NCBI RefSeq assembly: GCF_003015185.1
Contig: NZ_CP027860.1
Location: forward strand, 2,046,001-2,110,000
Length of the DNA: 64,000 nt
Direction of reading: 5' to 3'
Source of the DNA: Ahniella affigens
GTDB taxonomy: Bacteria; Pseudomonadota; Gammaproteobacteria; Xanthomonadales; Ahniellaceae
The notes beneath the pieces are model-generated. The model saw nothing but the letters and a program-made list of their open reading frames with translations, did no database searches and was not told the DNA's origin. The translations under genes were made by a program, and so were the position numbers. Shown here piece by piece: positions 18,684 to 29,615 of the stretch (its first letter is position 1; every line of letters begins with the position of its first letter).

Positions 18684-21600
18684 TCAGGAGTTGGAGCTAT
18701 TTTGGGTGGGGGCAGGTTTCGGCAGCGTCCGCTCGCGCTTCTTGGCCAAGGCGGCGCGTTGCCGCAATGCCTGTGCACGTGCGTCGTCCAAATCTTCAGT
18801 CGATGCCGGTGTGGCCGAAGCCTGGTGCTTTAAATGCTCGGTCAGACTGGCGATATCCGAGTGCCGGAACAACGACACAATCGGCAGCGTGATGGACAGT
18901 GCATCCTGCAGCTTCCGATGAACCTGGATCAGGAGGATGGAATTGCCACCGACCTCGAAGAAGTTGTCGTGTACGCCTACCTCGGATACACCCAACACCT
19001 CGCACCAGATTTGCGCCATGGTGTGCTCCATCGCGGTGCTCGGTTGTTTGCGGCTGCGTGCAACGGGCTGGCTCAACTCGGGTTGCGGCAACGCTTTGCG
19101 ATCCACCTTCCCATTGCTTGAGAGCGGAATGGCGTCCAGCAGCGTAATGTGCGCCGGCACCATGTAGGCAGGTAGATGCGCCGCCAGATATTGGCGGAGT
19201 TGTTGCGGCAGGGTCGGGACCGGCTTGCTCGCGTGGTAAGGCGTCCATGCCTCGGTCTGTTGGGGCGCAATGCTGCCGCCCAACAGCACGTGCACCACGT
19301 GCTCTGTCTCGGCAATGCCGGCGGCGGCAAATAGTGCCCGCGCATCGACGCTGCCGATCGGACAGAGGCCGAGGCCGCGCGATGGTGCGCTGCTCATCAG
19401 GCGCTGCGCGCATTGTCCGACCGCAATATGGTCGGCGGCGACTGATTCGCGTTGACCGGTGAACAGCAGCGTGAACGCTGCCTGCTCCGCAATGTCCTGG
19501 TTGAGCCCTTCGAAACGTGGCGCCTCGTCGGAGTCGAGTTCGGCCACCAGCATCAAGCCCTCGGGACCAAGCCGACTCAGACGACCGCCCTCTGCGGTTT
19601 TTTCATGCACAAAGAGTTGGCCATCCGGCACACATTCGGTGAGCAGACGAGGCAGCTGTTCGAGATTGGCAGCGTCGCCGTGAAACTCCCGAAAGCTCTG
19701 GCGCGCGAACATGCTCAGAATAGTTGGGACAGCGGGCTGATCCGCTCGCGGCTGCTGCCGCCATTCGGCTTGCAGCACGCATCGCTGTGAAGTGGTCAGG
19801 GCCAGCCAACCATCGTTCGGCACTGCGCAATCCAGCACCTGACATTGCCAGTCGAACGCGTTGCCATGCGCCGTCAGCAACTCCTGCACATAGCCTGCCT
19901 CAAGTTCGCAAAACGACGCTGCCGATGCGCCATACAAAGGCGCGATCGCGGCGTGTTCCGCGACCAGGCTGATCGTCAACGGCAGTCCTGCCGGCGCGTC
20001 GCCGACTCGAAACAGGGTGTGTTCGAGCGGATGGTAGTAGTAGACCCCAGCCGGTAGACCCGGGTGGGAGTCGCCCCAGGCCACATAAGCCTGGACAGGG
20101 TAAAGACTACCGGCCGAAGGATAGTAGTGCTTGCCCAGAGCGCTGCCCGGAACGGGGAAGCGCACCAGGGCGCCGAGCAGGAGCCCGAGTGCCTGTGCCT
20201 CGCCATCCTGGAACGCCGTGTGCGGTGCGTGTCCGCCTGCCGCGTAGACTGATTCTGGCTGGCGCAACAGGATTCTTGGCGCGCGCATCAGGTCGGTTCT
20301 GATGCTCCGCGCAGACAGCGTAAAGGCCGTGCGCTCAGCTTGATCCAAAATCACGCCAGGCAGCGTCGCATCAGAACCGGTTGTCGCTGGGACCACGTAG
20401 GCCACGATGCTGTTGCCATGCGAGCCCAGCGAAAACACATTCGCCGTACTCTTGGACACCGCTGGGTGCCGATCAAGAAGACTTTCGATCTCGCCGAGCT
20501 CGACGCGGAACCCTTGGATCTTGACTTGCGAGTCGCGGCGCCCCAGAAACTCGATCTCGCCATCATCCCGATAGCGACCCATGTCGCCGGTGCGGTACAG
20601 GCGTTCATTGGTCAACGGGTGGCGGATGAAACTCTCCGCAGTCTTGGCCGGATCGCGCCAGTAGCCTTTCGCGAGCCCAATGCCGCCGATATACAGATCG
20701 CCAGCAACCCAGTCTGGACAATGTTGGAGATCCCGGTCCAAAACATGGAACCACTGGTTGGTCAACGGGCGGCCGTACGGGATGCTCTTCCACGACGGAT
20801 CAACCGTTACGATCTGGTGGTAGTTCGACCAGATCGATGCCTCCGTCGCGCCACCCAGACTCACGAGTTCGAAATTCGAATGTGTTGCCGCACGCCGAAT
20901 CCGGGCTGGCAGGTCCACCGGAATCCAATCGCCACTCAACATCACGAGACGAAGTGACGGCGGTAACTCACGGTTCGCATCGGTTTCGAGCAGTAGCTGC
21001 ATCAGCGCCGGCACCGCATTGAAGATCGTGATCTCGTGGCGGAACATGAGCTCAGACCAGGCATCCGGATCGCGACCTTGGTCGGCACCAGGCAATACCA
21101 GCGCGCCACCCACGGCGAGCAACCCGAACAAGTCATAGACGGACAGATCGAAACTCAAGGCCGACAGCGCCAGAACGCGGTCCTCTGTGCCCACCTGCCA
21201 ACGGCGATTGATATCGAGAATGGTGTTGACCGCCCCGCGATGATCGATCATCACGCCCTTTGGGGTGCCGGTGGAGCCGGAAGTGAAGATGACATAAGCC
21301 AAATCGTCCGGTTGCTGCACGTCGGCCATCGCAACAGGTTCGGCAGCTTGCAACAGCGACGACTCGATCGCGAGCCAGCGCCGGCCATCATCGCCCGTCC
21401 GATCCGCGAGCAGCGCGGGCTGCGTCAGCACGGTCTTGACCTCTGCGCTGACCAGGATTTGCTCGCGTCTGGCCGCGGGCAAATTGCCGTCGATCGGCAG
21501 GTAGGCCGCGCCAGCCTGCTGAATTGCGAGACAGGCAACGATCTGCTCCCAACCCTTGTGCATCAGCACCGCGATCAGTTGATTCGGTTCCGCGCCTTCG

Positions 21601-24600
21601 GCGCGAAGTTGGGCGGCCAAGGTGCTCGCGGCATTCCAAATTTCCCGGTACCGCCATTGTCCTTCAGGCGCAATGACCGCGATTCGATCTGGCGACCGCG
21701 TCGCCTGTTCACGGACCAGCGCATGCAGCAGTTGGTCTGTAATCGGGGCTTCAGTCGCGTTCGCCGCGTTGCGGCGCTGTTGCTGGATTTCTGGCAGCAC
21801 GCAAGCGTTGCGATGCAGACCGGCAAGATTCTGAGCGGCGATGTGCTGCACGGCGTCGCGATAGAAGGCGAACATGGCGTCGAGCACGCCAGGCTCGAAC
21901 AACTCATCCACCGACTCCCAGGTCATGATCAGTTGGCCATCGGTTTCCGCGACCACGTGATCGATCCAGACCTGCGACGTCTGCGACGAGCCATATTCGT
22001 CGCCGGCGACGAAATCTCGGAGACGGTCTGCGAGCTTGGTGCTCTCCGGAGTGCCAGCACTCTGCGTCAGCGAACTGGTGAACACGACGGGCATGACCGC
22101 GCGTTTGCCATCGCCACGCGTTCTGGCAAGTTCACGAAGTACATCAACGCCACTGAAGTACTTGTGGTCCAGGTCGGACCACAGCTGTTGCTGCAGGCGT
22201 TGCGCGAAGTGGGCGAACTCTGGAGAACTTGCGTCAACTTCGAGCAGTGTCAGCGACGTGAAGTCGCCGACCAGCGCGTTCACCTCGGCGTGCAAGGGCA
22301 ACCGATTGAACAACGTCAGATTCAGCATGAAGCGGGCGTTGGTGCTCCAGGCGGCCAGCGTGCGGGCATACGCGGCCAGCAGCAGGTTAGTCGGGGTCAA
22401 CCCCAGGGACCGGGCCACCTTCTGAAATTGTTGCCACTCGACCTTAGGCAGCGTGGCCGTCCGGCGACGGAACCGACCGCTCGCAGTGTCTTGCCGGCCC
22501 GTTTTGAGTGGCAAGTCTGGTGGTGGCGGCAGGTCCGCCACGCGCCCGGTCCAATAGTCCTTGCTGCGGGCGTAGGCGTCGCCGTCCTGAATCTTCTGTT
22601 CGGCCAACACATAGTCGCGATAGCTGAGCGTCAGCGGCTCATGGTGTTGATCTTGGTCGAAGTAGAAATCCAAGAACTCGCGCATCAACAATTGCGTGCT
22701 CCAACCATCGGCGATCAGCGCGTCGATGGTGGTGTGCATCCGCCAACGGCCACTCGGCAGACGGGTCAGGCGGTTCTCGAACAATGGCCATTGCTGGCCA
22801 CTGCGAAGTGCACTGCTCATCTCGTGACGAATGGCAAGCAACCGCTCGGCGGCATCCTGTGCCGGCAGTTCGGACAGATCTTCGACTACGACCTCATAGG
22901 TCGGAACGTCACGCAAGATTCGTTGTTGCAGATCCGCAGTCAACACCATGCGGAGCATCTCATGGCGCGCGATCAGCTTCTGCCACGCGCGATTCGCGCT
23001 CGCCGGATCGATGTCATGAACATCGATCTCCGAGTAGGCCTGGGTGGCGATGTCGCCCAAGTCGTAGATGCCTTGGCGACCCACGAGGTAGGTCTGCTGG
23101 ATTGGGGTCAACGGAAAGGGTTCGTAGCGTTGTTCGGGCTTGCTGACCAGCACCGGCAAGGCCTCATCCCGGCTCTGGTCGGCTTGGCTGAGTACCACAG
23201 CAAGCTCCGCAATCGTCGGGTGATCAAGCAGCGTTCGGACGGTGCACTCGCGACCAGTGGCTTCCTGAATCTTGGTCGCAATCTGCATCGCGAGCAGCGA
23301 ATGGCCACCGACATCGAAGAAGTTGTCGGTGACGCCGATGGGGGAATAACCAATCAGCGATTCCCAGAGCCCAACCAGCAATTCTTCTTGCGGCGTGCGG
23401 GCAGCTAGCGTCGTGCGCCCGGCGCCGTCAATCGTCTCCGGCTCGGGCAGTGCGCGCAGGTCGACCTTGCCGTTGGCGGTCAACGGCAGGCGATCGAGCA
23501 CGGCCATCGCAGTCGGCACCATGTAGTCAGGCAACTGGTCGCTCAGCTGACTGCGCAAGCGCTTTGGCAGTCCTTCAATTCTGCTGGCATCACGGGGCAC
23601 GATCCAGGCAGCCACTTGCTGGCTACCGCTGCTCGTTGCATGGAGGCGAACGATAGCGACGGAAACATCGCCGGTGCGCTCCAGCGCAATGCGGATCTCG
23701 TCCAGCTCAATGCGGTATCCACGCAGCTTGACCTGACTATCGGCCCGCCCGCGGAAGTGCAGGACGCCCGAATGATCCCGACTCACCAGGTCACCGGTTC
23801 GGTACATGCGCGTGCCGGGTACGCGGGCGAATGGGTCCGGGATGAACCGCTCAGCGGTGCCGGAAGGCTGCGCCACGTAGCCACGGGCCAGACTGGCGCC
23901 AGCGAGGTACAACTCGCCGGCAATACCAGCGGGAACAGGGTTGAGCGATGCGTCGAGCACATAGGCCCGAACACCGGTGATGGGTAGGCCGATGGGTGGG
24001 GCATCTTGCCCCGGCGTCACGTGATGCGCCGTGGCGACCACCGCATTCTCGGTCGGCCCGTAGTGGTTGACCAGCGCAAATTCCGCGTCTCGAGGTGCTC
24101 CCAGCGTGAGCCGATCGCCGCCCGTCAATAGGGCACGCAGCGGCAGATGATGAACGCCCTCAGTGCGCAGCAACGCTTCGGCGAGCGGCGTCGGCAGGAA
24201 ACAGATTTCGGCGCGCTCGCGGCGCAACCAGTCGCTCAGTCGCACTGGATCCACGCGCGTGTCGGCGTCGGCAATCAGCAAGGTGCCGCCAGCGACCAAC
24301 GTTGGCCAAAGCTCCCATACTGCCGCATCAAAGCCGAATCCGGCGGCTTGGGTGGTTCGAGTCCCAATGGTGAGCTGATACCGCGCAATGTGCCAATCCA
24401 CCAGGTTTTGCAGCGCGGCATAGGACACCGCCACGCCCTTGGGTTGCCCAGTGGAGCCGGAGGTGAAGATGACATACGCGAGCTGTTCTGGAGCAGGTTC
24501 CCGCCAAGTCGCCAGCGTCGGATGGTTGCGGAGCTCGTGTGCCATCACTGCCTGAGTCGTACCCGGCACGCTGACCGTTCCAGCCGAATCGGTCACCATC

Positions 24601-27600
24601 AGACGGATGTCAGCGTCTGCACAAATGCTGGCGATGCGTTGCAACGGTGTCGTCGGATCGATCGGCACATAGCTGGCTCCGGCCAGCATGATCCCAAGCA
24701 TCGTGATTACGGCTTCGCCGGACATGGGCATGCATACGCCGATGCGTGACTCGGCCACAGTGCCCCGCGCGCGCAATCCAGCTGCGACGCGGCTCGCTTC
24801 GGTGATCAGGTCGCGATAGCTGAAGGATTGCGTGCCGTCAATCAGCGCAATGGCCTCTGGTTGCGCGGTTGCCTGTTCAGCGATGCTGGCGATCATGCCA
24901 GCGCTGGTGCCGTGGTCGGAACCGTCTGGGTTCAGCGTTTGGGTCAGCCAAGTTTGTTCGGTCGCGCTCAGTATCGACAGATTGCGCAGATGCGCACGCG
25001 AGTCGTCGATCAGCGCCTGGCAGAGTTGCAGCCAGTGCGACGCCATGGCGTCGATGCGCCGACGCTCGTAAAGATCGGTATTGAAGGTGAAGCGTGCGCT
25101 TAGTTGGCCGGCGCACTCGCGCATTTGCAGCGAAAGATCGAACTTGGCGGCATGCTCCGGCAGCTCAAGCAACGACCAATCCAGTCCGTCAGTCGAGAAC
25201 TCGGTGCCTTCGAGATGCTCCAGAGCGAACGTCACCTGCACGAGTGGGTGGTGGCTGCTGGCGCGCTCGGGCTGAAGTGCTTCGACGATCTGCTCGAAGG
25301 GTACGTCGGCGTGCGCATAGGCATTGAGCAACGTGCGCCGCACGGCGGCAAGATGATCAACAAAACGCGTTGCCGGTTCGACTTGGGTACGCACCGGCAA
25401 CGTGTTGACGAACATCCCAACGACGTCTTCCAACAGGACATGATTGCGATTGTTGAAGGGCGTTCCGATGATCAAGTCGCGCTGACGGGCATAACGCGAA
25501 ACCAGTATTGAAAACGCGGCATACAGCAGCATGAACAACGTGCTGTCGTGCTGCCGTGCCAGCTTGTGCAGGTCGCTGGCAAGCGAATCCGGGAACGTCA
25601 CTGTCACCGCATCGCCGCGATGACTCATGACCACCGGTCGTGGAAAATCCTCAGGCAGCGTCAGCAGGGTTGGCGCATCGCGCAGCGTGTCCCGCCAATA
25701 GTCGAGTTGCGCCACGAGGCGCGGCTCCGCCGCGGTTTGCGATTGCCAAGCCGCATAGTCGGCATAGCGAATCGTCGGGGCTGGCAGCGGCTTGCCGCCG
25801 TGCTGGCGATAGGTGGTCAGTAGATCGTCGACCAGTACGCCGGTGGAGTAGCCATCAGACACGATGTGATGGATGATCAACAGGAGAGCGTAGTGTTGAT
25901 CTGCGATTTGCAACAGACGGCAGCGAAACAGCGGACCACGGGTCAAATCGAATGGTTGCCGGACCGCTTTCAGAGCCTCGGTTTGCCAGTCGGCGGAGAC
26001 CGGCTCAATTGAAAGCGTTACCGGCGTCGGTGGCATGATCTCGACCCGAGGGTCGCCAGTCTGGTCGATGATGCGTGAGCGCAGGACTTCATGGCGCACC
26101 AGGAGATCGCTCAAGCACTGTGCCAGTCGATCGATGTCGAGCTCGCCCCGGAGCTCAAGCGTCAGCGGAATGTTGTAGACATGACGATCCGTCGTCGCCA
26201 GACGATCGAGTAGCCACAAGCGTCGCTGTGCATTGGAGAGCGTGTCCGGCAGGTCATCATGGCGGATCAATTCGGGCGCCGCGGTGTCCGCGCCCGAAAG
26301 GTCTGAGCGTCGCGCCTGTTCGACGCGATTCAGAAAATCGGCGAACACCGGGCTTTCCAGAACGGCGTTACCCGGCAACTGGAGCGCGAGCGCCCGATTG
26401 ACGCGCGCGACAACCTGGGCCGATAGCAAGGAGTGACCACCCAGGCGGAAGAAATGACTGCCGCGACTGATCGTTGGCACGGCGAGAAGATCCAACCAAA
26501 TACCGGCCACCATTTGCTCGATCGGCGACGTTGTCCCAGTGGCGTTGGCATCGGAAGCGGCCGCGCTTTCGGTGGCGGCCAGATGCGTTTCTGGCTTGGG
26601 AAGCGCACGTCGATTGAGCTTGCCATTGGGCAGCTTGGGCAGGGCGTCGAGCCAGAGATACAGCGACGGCAGCATGTGCTTCGGGAGCTTGGCGCCGAGC
26701 GCTCGCTCCAGCAAGGCAGCGTCCTGCTGCTCAGAGTCGGCCGCGATATACGCCACAATCCGCAAGGCGCCATCCGGACCTGGGAGTGCCGTGACGTGAA
26801 CCTCGCGGACGTTCGGTAAACCGGAAAGGACGAGCTCGATTTCCGCGAGTTCGATTCGAAAGCCGCGAACTTTTACCTGATTGTCGGCGCGCCCAAAACA
26901 GTACAGTTCACCCGATTCAGAAACCATACCGATATCGCCCGAGCGATAGATGCGCGCGCCGGGCACGCTTGGAAACGGGTCCGGCAGGAAACGTTCGGCG
27001 GTCAGATCGGGGCGACCATAGTAGCCACGGGCCAGACCCGCGCCGCCCAAATAGATCTCGCCGCAGACACCGTTCGGGACCGGCCGCATGGCGGCGTCCA
27101 GGACGCAGGCATAACGAAACGGGAGCGGCTTGCCGATGGCTGGCAGGTCTCGGCCGCCGCGCGGGAGCAGCTTGCCCACGTCGTAGGTCGTGTCTTCCGT
27201 CGGCCCGTAAAGATTGTGGACGTCGACCGTTGGCAACAACTGATGCAGCAGGTCGGTTGTCCGTCTTGGCAGCGGCTCACCGGCAAGCAGGATGCTTCGA
27301 GTGTTGGGAGGTAGACCATCCTGCTTGGCCAGGGATTCGATCAATGTCGGGATCGACACGATCATTGAAATGGCGTCGAATTGCGCTGGTTCAGGACGAA
27401 CCATGATGTTCTCGACCAACAAAAGGGTCGTGCCACCAGACAGGGCGGCAAAAATCTCCATGATTGAGAGGTCAAAGGAGATCGACGTTGAGCCAAGCAC
27501 GCAGGCGCGGCTTCGTTCGTCGAACTCAGACAGCGCCCATTCAATCAAAGCCTGACCGTTACCATGAGTCAGCGCTGCGCCCTTTGGGACGCCCGTCGAG

Positions 27601-29615
27601 CCCGAGGTATAGATGAGGTAGGCGAAATGGTCCGCAGTGAGTGGCGGGTCGATCGCATTGGCGATGCCCGCTTCAGGGGGCGTGGCGAGCAGCGCGTCCA
27701 GTTGGAGTCGCGGCGTGTCGATGTCCAACCCGGACTCGCCCCTGCCATCCTCGATAATCAGGCTGGGGTGCGCACTTGCGACGATTTGCTGGAGTCGCGC
27801 CAGCGGATAGTTCGGATCGAGCGGCAGGTAGGCGGCGCCCGCACGGAGCACACCCATGATCGCGGCGATTGTGTTGGCCGTTCGGGGCAACATGAGACCA
27901 ACGCATGTTTCGGGGCCCGCGCCCAACGCAACCAGATGCGTGGCGATTCGTCGGGATTGCGCTTCAAGTTCGGCGTAGGTGACCTGAGTCGTGCCAGCAA
28001 TAATCGCAATCGCGTCAGGTCGGCGCCGGGCCTGTTCGACAAAGCGGGTATACATTGGAACGTGCGGCAATTCTGGATCAGCCTTTGGCGGCGCGATTCG
28101 GAATGCGTCCGGCCCCTGTTCGAGTGGGCAAAGGCTAAATTCGTCCAATGCCAGATGGGGTTGCTGTACCGCTTGCAGGACCACATGCTGGTAGCTCGCT
28201 TCAATCTCGGCCATGAACGCTTGGGCGTAAAGGCGCTCGGAGAAGTTCCAACTGCACTGGAAGGTGTCGCCCTGATCCGCAACTGTCAGACTTAAATCGC
28301 AGATCGACCCGGATACGCCATTGCTGGTTGCGTGCAGCGTGGCACCGAACACATCCGGAGCCGCGAGATCGGCCGAGTCGCCGTCACGGCGTTGCCGCTG
28401 GTTCCAGTTGAACAACACCTGGAACACGGGGGAGTGATTGGTGTCGCGCTCTGGCGCCAGCCGTTGCACCATCAACGGGAATGGGAAGTCCCGATGCTCG
28501 ATTGCTTCAAGCACGCGGGACTGGACGATCTTCAACCAATTGCTGAAGGACAGTGTGCCCTCATACTGTGCCCGGATGGGCAGCGAATTGATGAAGTGGC
28601 CAATCGTATTCCCGACACCTGAGTCGCTGCGATCGGTACTCGGCATGCCAACGATCAAATCGCGCTTGCCGGTGCACTTTGCGAGCAGCAGATAGTAGCT
28701 GGCAAGCAGAAAATTGTAGACCGTGACGCCGTGGTTTGCGGCGGCGGCTCTTATCTGCGAGCTGAATGAGGTTGACCAAATGATCCGGTCGGTATGGCCT
28801 CCAAGCTCTGCGGCAATCCCGTTCGGGCGATGGGGCTGAAGGTCCAGAATCGGCAACTCACCGTTGAGCGATTGACGCCAGAACTGCCAGTCGGACTCGG
28901 CGCGATCGCTCGCCAGATACGTCCGTTCCATTTCGAGAATGTCGGCCAACGTGCGGTCTGGCTTTTGCAGCCGTGCTTCGCTGCCATCACAGGCGGCGGC
29001 GTAGAGCGCGCGGAGCTCAGAGAGCAAAATCTCAACGGAGATGAAGTCGGCGACGATATGGTGCAGCGCCAATATCAACAAGCGCGCCCGATTGTCGACC
29101 TTCAGGACGAGCAGGCGGTTGGTCTGGCCGGACTCAAGTTGGAACGGCTCGTCGATAGCCTGCTGCATGTCCGTTGGCAGTGCGGCCTCGCTGCTTTCGA
29201 TCACGCGGACCGTCAAGCGACGGCCGGTAGCGGGTTGCTGGCACGCGCCTTCGTGACGGTTGGCAAATGCCATACGCAGCGATTGATGACGTTCGATCAG
29301 ACGCGCGTACGCGCGATCGAGGGCATCAATATTGATGTCCTGCATCAGCTCGATCGCGTAGGCGACGTTATAGTCAGCCGCCGTTGGATCGAGTTGGTAG
29401 AGCGTCCACAAAGAAGCTTGTGCGCTGGTCAACGGCTGTCCTTGTTCACCGTTCTGGTTCAACCAGTCAATGACCATCGGTTTGAACGTTCGAAGCTGGC
29501 CCACGAGCTCAGGGCTTAGCGCAGCCTGGGGCCCACGAAGCTTCAGGCTGCCGTTGTCGAGCCACAGTTCCAGGCCGGCGTTGCGAATGTCGTTGACGAG
29601 GGCTTCAATATTCAT
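18684..29615 (-). CDS. Three-module NRPS: C-A-PCP-C-A(Leu)-PCP-Cy-A(Cys)/Ox-PCP
   Basis: A 3643-aa NRPS, the largest protein here. A TubC-type docking domain (1-60; LELWLDNGSLKLRGPQ) precedes module 1: a C domain with the variant HHIVADFIS near 183, then an A domain with code D-L-M-V-L-A-L-T-Y and NLYGPTEDTTY, a family usually seen for small residues; substrate uncertain (X1). Module 2: C (HHIVSDGYS near 1252) and an A with code D-A-W-F-L-G-H-V-V, one residue from a known Leu code. Module 3: Cy (DALIADGWS near 2298), an A with the exact Cys code D-L-Y-N-M-S-L-I-W, and a SagB/nitroreductase-like FMN oxidase inserted between A8 and A10 (about 3095-3440; HYYPSAGSLYPVQAY near 3168). Cy plus Ox predicts Cys cyclised to thiazoline and oxidised to thiazole. 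PCP Ser residues are near 1062, 2105 and 3558. The ATG overlaps the upstream stop by 4 bases. Confidence 0.95.
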   Translation of the reverse strand: MNIEALVNDIRNAGLELWLDNGSLKLRGPQAALSPELVGQLRTFKPMVIDWLNQNGEQGQPLTSAQASLWTLYQLDPTAADYNVAYAIELMQDINIDALDRAYARLIERHQSLRMAFANRHEGACQQPATGRRLTVRVIESSEAALPTDMQQAIDEPFQLESGQTNRLLVLKVDNRARLLILALHHIVADFISVEILLSELRALYAAACDGSEARLQKPDRTLADILEMERTYLASDRAESDWQFWRQSLNGELPILDLQPHRPNGIAAELGGHTDRIIWSTSFSSQIRAAAANHGVTVYNFLLASYYLLLAKCTGKRDLIVGMPSTDRSDSGVGNTIGHFINSLPIRAQYEGTLSFSNWLKIVQSRVLEAIEHRDFPFPLMVQRLAPERDTNHSPVFQVLFNWNQRQRRDGDSADLAAPDVFGATLHATSNGVSGSICDLSLTVADQGDTFQCSWNFSERLYAQAFMAEIEASYQHVVLQAVQQPHLALDEFSLCPLEQGPDAFRIAPPKADPELPHVPMYTRFVEQARRRPDAIAIIAGTTQVTYAELEAQSRRIATHLVALGAGPETCVGLMLPRTANTIAAIMGVLRAGAAYLPLDPNYPLARLQQIVASAHPSLIIEDGRGESGLDIDTPRLQLDALLATPPEAGIANAIDPPLTADHFAYLIYTSGSTGVPKGAALTHGNGQALIEWALSEFDERSRACVLGSTSISFDLSIMEIFAALSGGTTLLLVENIMVRPEPAQFDAISMIVSIPTLIESLAKQDGLPPNTRSILLAGEPLPRRTTDLLHQLLPTVDVHNLYGPTEDTTYDVGKLLPRGGRDLPAIGKPLPFRYACVLDAAMRPVPNGVCGEIYLGGAGLARGYYGRPDLTAERFLPDPFPSVPGARIYRSGDIGMVSESGELYCFGRADNQVKVRGFRIELAEIELVLSGLPNVREVHVTALPGPDGALRIVAYIAADSEQQDAALLERALGAKLPKHMLPSLYLWLDALPKLPNGKLNRRALPKPETHLAATESAAASDANATGTTSPIEQMVAGIWLDLLAVPTISRGSHFFRLGGHSLLSAQVVARVNRALALQLPGNAVLESPVFADFLNRVEQARRSDLSGADTAAPELIRHDDLPDTLSNAQRRLWLLDRLATTDRHVYNIPLTLELRGELDIDRLAQCLSDLLVRHEVLRSRIIDQTGDPRVEIMPPTPVTLSIEPVSADWQTEALKAVRQPFDLTRGPLFRCRLLQIADQHYALLLIIHHIVSDGYSTGVLVDDLLTTYRQHGGKPLPAPTIRYADYAAWQSQTAAEPRLVAQLDYWRDTLRDAPTLLTLPEDFPRPVVMSHRGDAVTVTFPDSLASDLHKLARQHDSTLFMLLYAAFSILVSRYARQRDLIIGTPFNNRNHVLLEDVVGMFVNTLPVRTQVEPATRFVDHLAAVRRTLLNAYAHADVPFEQIVEALQPERASSHHPLVQVTFALEHLEGTEFSTDGLDWSLLELPEHAAKFDLSLQMRECAGQLSARFTFNTDLYERRRIDAMASHWLQLCQALIDDSRAHLRNLSILSATEQTWLTQTLNPDGSDHGTSAGMIASIAEQATAQPEAIALIDGTQSFSYRDLITEASRVAAGLRARGTVAESRIGVCMPMSGEAVITMLGIMLAGASYVPIDPTTPLQRIASICADADIRLMVTDSAGTVSVPGTTQAVMAHELRNHPTLATWREPAPEQLAYVIFTSGSTGQPKGVAVSYAALQNLVDWHIARYQLTIGTRTTQAAGFGFDAAVWELWPTLVAGGTLLIADADTRVDPVRLSDWLRRERAEICFLPTPLAEALLRTEGVHHLPLRALLTGGDRLTLGAPRDAEFALVNHYGPTENAVVATAHHVTPGQDAPPIGLPITGVRAYVLDASLNPVPAGIAGELYLAGASLARGYVAQPSGTAERFIPDPFARVPGTRMYRTGDLVSRDHSGVLHFRGRADSQVKLRGYRIELDEIRIALERTGDVSVAIVRLHATSSGSQQVAAWIVPRDASRIEGLPKRLRSQLSDQLPDYMVPTAMAVLDRLPLTANGKVDLRALPEPETIDGAGRTTLAARTPQEELLVGLWESLIGYSPIGVTDNFFDVGGHSLLAMQIATKIQEATGRECTVRTLLDHPTIAELAVVLSQADQSRDEALPVLVSKPEQRYEPFPLTPIQQTYLVGRQGIYDLGDIATQAYSEIDVHDIDPASANRAWQKLIARHEMLRMVLTADLQQRILRDVPTYEVVVEDLSELPAQDAAERLLAIRHEMSSALRSGQQWPLFENRLTRLPSGRWRMHTTIDALIADGWSTQLLMREFLDFYFDQDQHHEPLTLSYRDYVLAEQKIQDGDAYARSKDYWTGRVADLPPPPDLPLKTGRQDTASGRFRRRTATLPKVEWQQFQKVARSLGLTPTNLLLAAYARTLAAWSTNARFMLNLTLFNRLPLHAEVNALVGDFTSLTLLEVDASSPEFAHFAQRLQQQLWSDLDHKYFSGVDVLRELARTRGDGKRAVMPVVFTSSLTQSAGTPESTKLADRLRDFVAGDEYGSSQTSQVWIDHVVAETDGQLIMTWESVDELFEPGVLDAMFAFYRDAVQHIAAQNLAGLHRNACVLPEIQQQRRNAANATEAPITDQLLHALVREQATRSPDRIAVIAPEGQWRYREIWNAASTLAAQLRAEGAEPNQLIAVLMHKGWEQIVACLAIQQAGAAYLPIDGNLPAARREQILVSAEVKTVLTQPALLADRTGDDGRRWLAIESSLLQAAEPVAMADVQQPDDLAYVIFTSGSTGTPKGVMIDHRGAVNTILDINRRWQVGTEDRVLALSALSFDLSVYDLFGLLAVGGALVLPGADQGRDPDAWSELMFRHEITIFNAVPALMQLLLETDANRELPPSLRLVMLSGDWIPVDLPARIRRAATHSNFELVSLGGATEASIWSNYHQIVTVDPSWKSIPYGRPLTNQWFHVLDRDLQHCPDWVAGDLYIGGIGLAKGYWRDPAKTAESFIRHPLTNERLYRTGDMGRYRDDGEIEFLGRRDSQVKIQGFRVELGEIESLLDRHPAVSKSTANVFSLGSHGNSIVAYVVPATTGSDATLPGVILDQAERTAFTLSARSIRTDLMRAPRILLRQPESVYAAGGHAPHTAFQDGEAQALGLLLGALVRFPVPGSALGKHYYPSAGSLYPVQAYVAWGDSHPGLPAGVYYYHPLEHTLFRVGDAPAGLPLTISLVAEHAAIAPLYGASAASFCELEAGYVQELLTAHGNAFDWQCQVLDCAVPNDGWLALTTSQRCVLQAEWRQQPRADQPAVPTILSMFARQSFREFHGDAANLEQLPRLLTECVPDGQLFVHEKTAEGGRLSRLGPEGLMLVAELDSDEAPRFEGLNQDIAEQAAFTLLFTGQRESVAADHIAVGQCAQRLMSSAPSRGLGLCPIGSVDARALFAAAGIAETEHVVHVLLGGSIAPQQTEAWTPYHASKPVPTLPQQLRQYLAAHLPAYMVPAHITLLDAIPLSSNGKVDRKALPQPELSQPVARSRKQPSTAMEHTMAQIWCEVLGVSEVGVHDNFFEVGGNSILLIQVHRKLQDALSITLPIVSLFRHSDIASLTEHLKHQASATPASTEDLDDARAQALRQRAALAKKRERTLPKPAPTQNSSNS

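Noticed and set aside
21036-23408. A 790-codon open frame on the plus strand opposite the thiazole NRPS
   Set aside because: It lies wholly antisense to a clearly functional NRPS, shows no domain motifs, and long antisense frames are expected in high-GC coding DNA.
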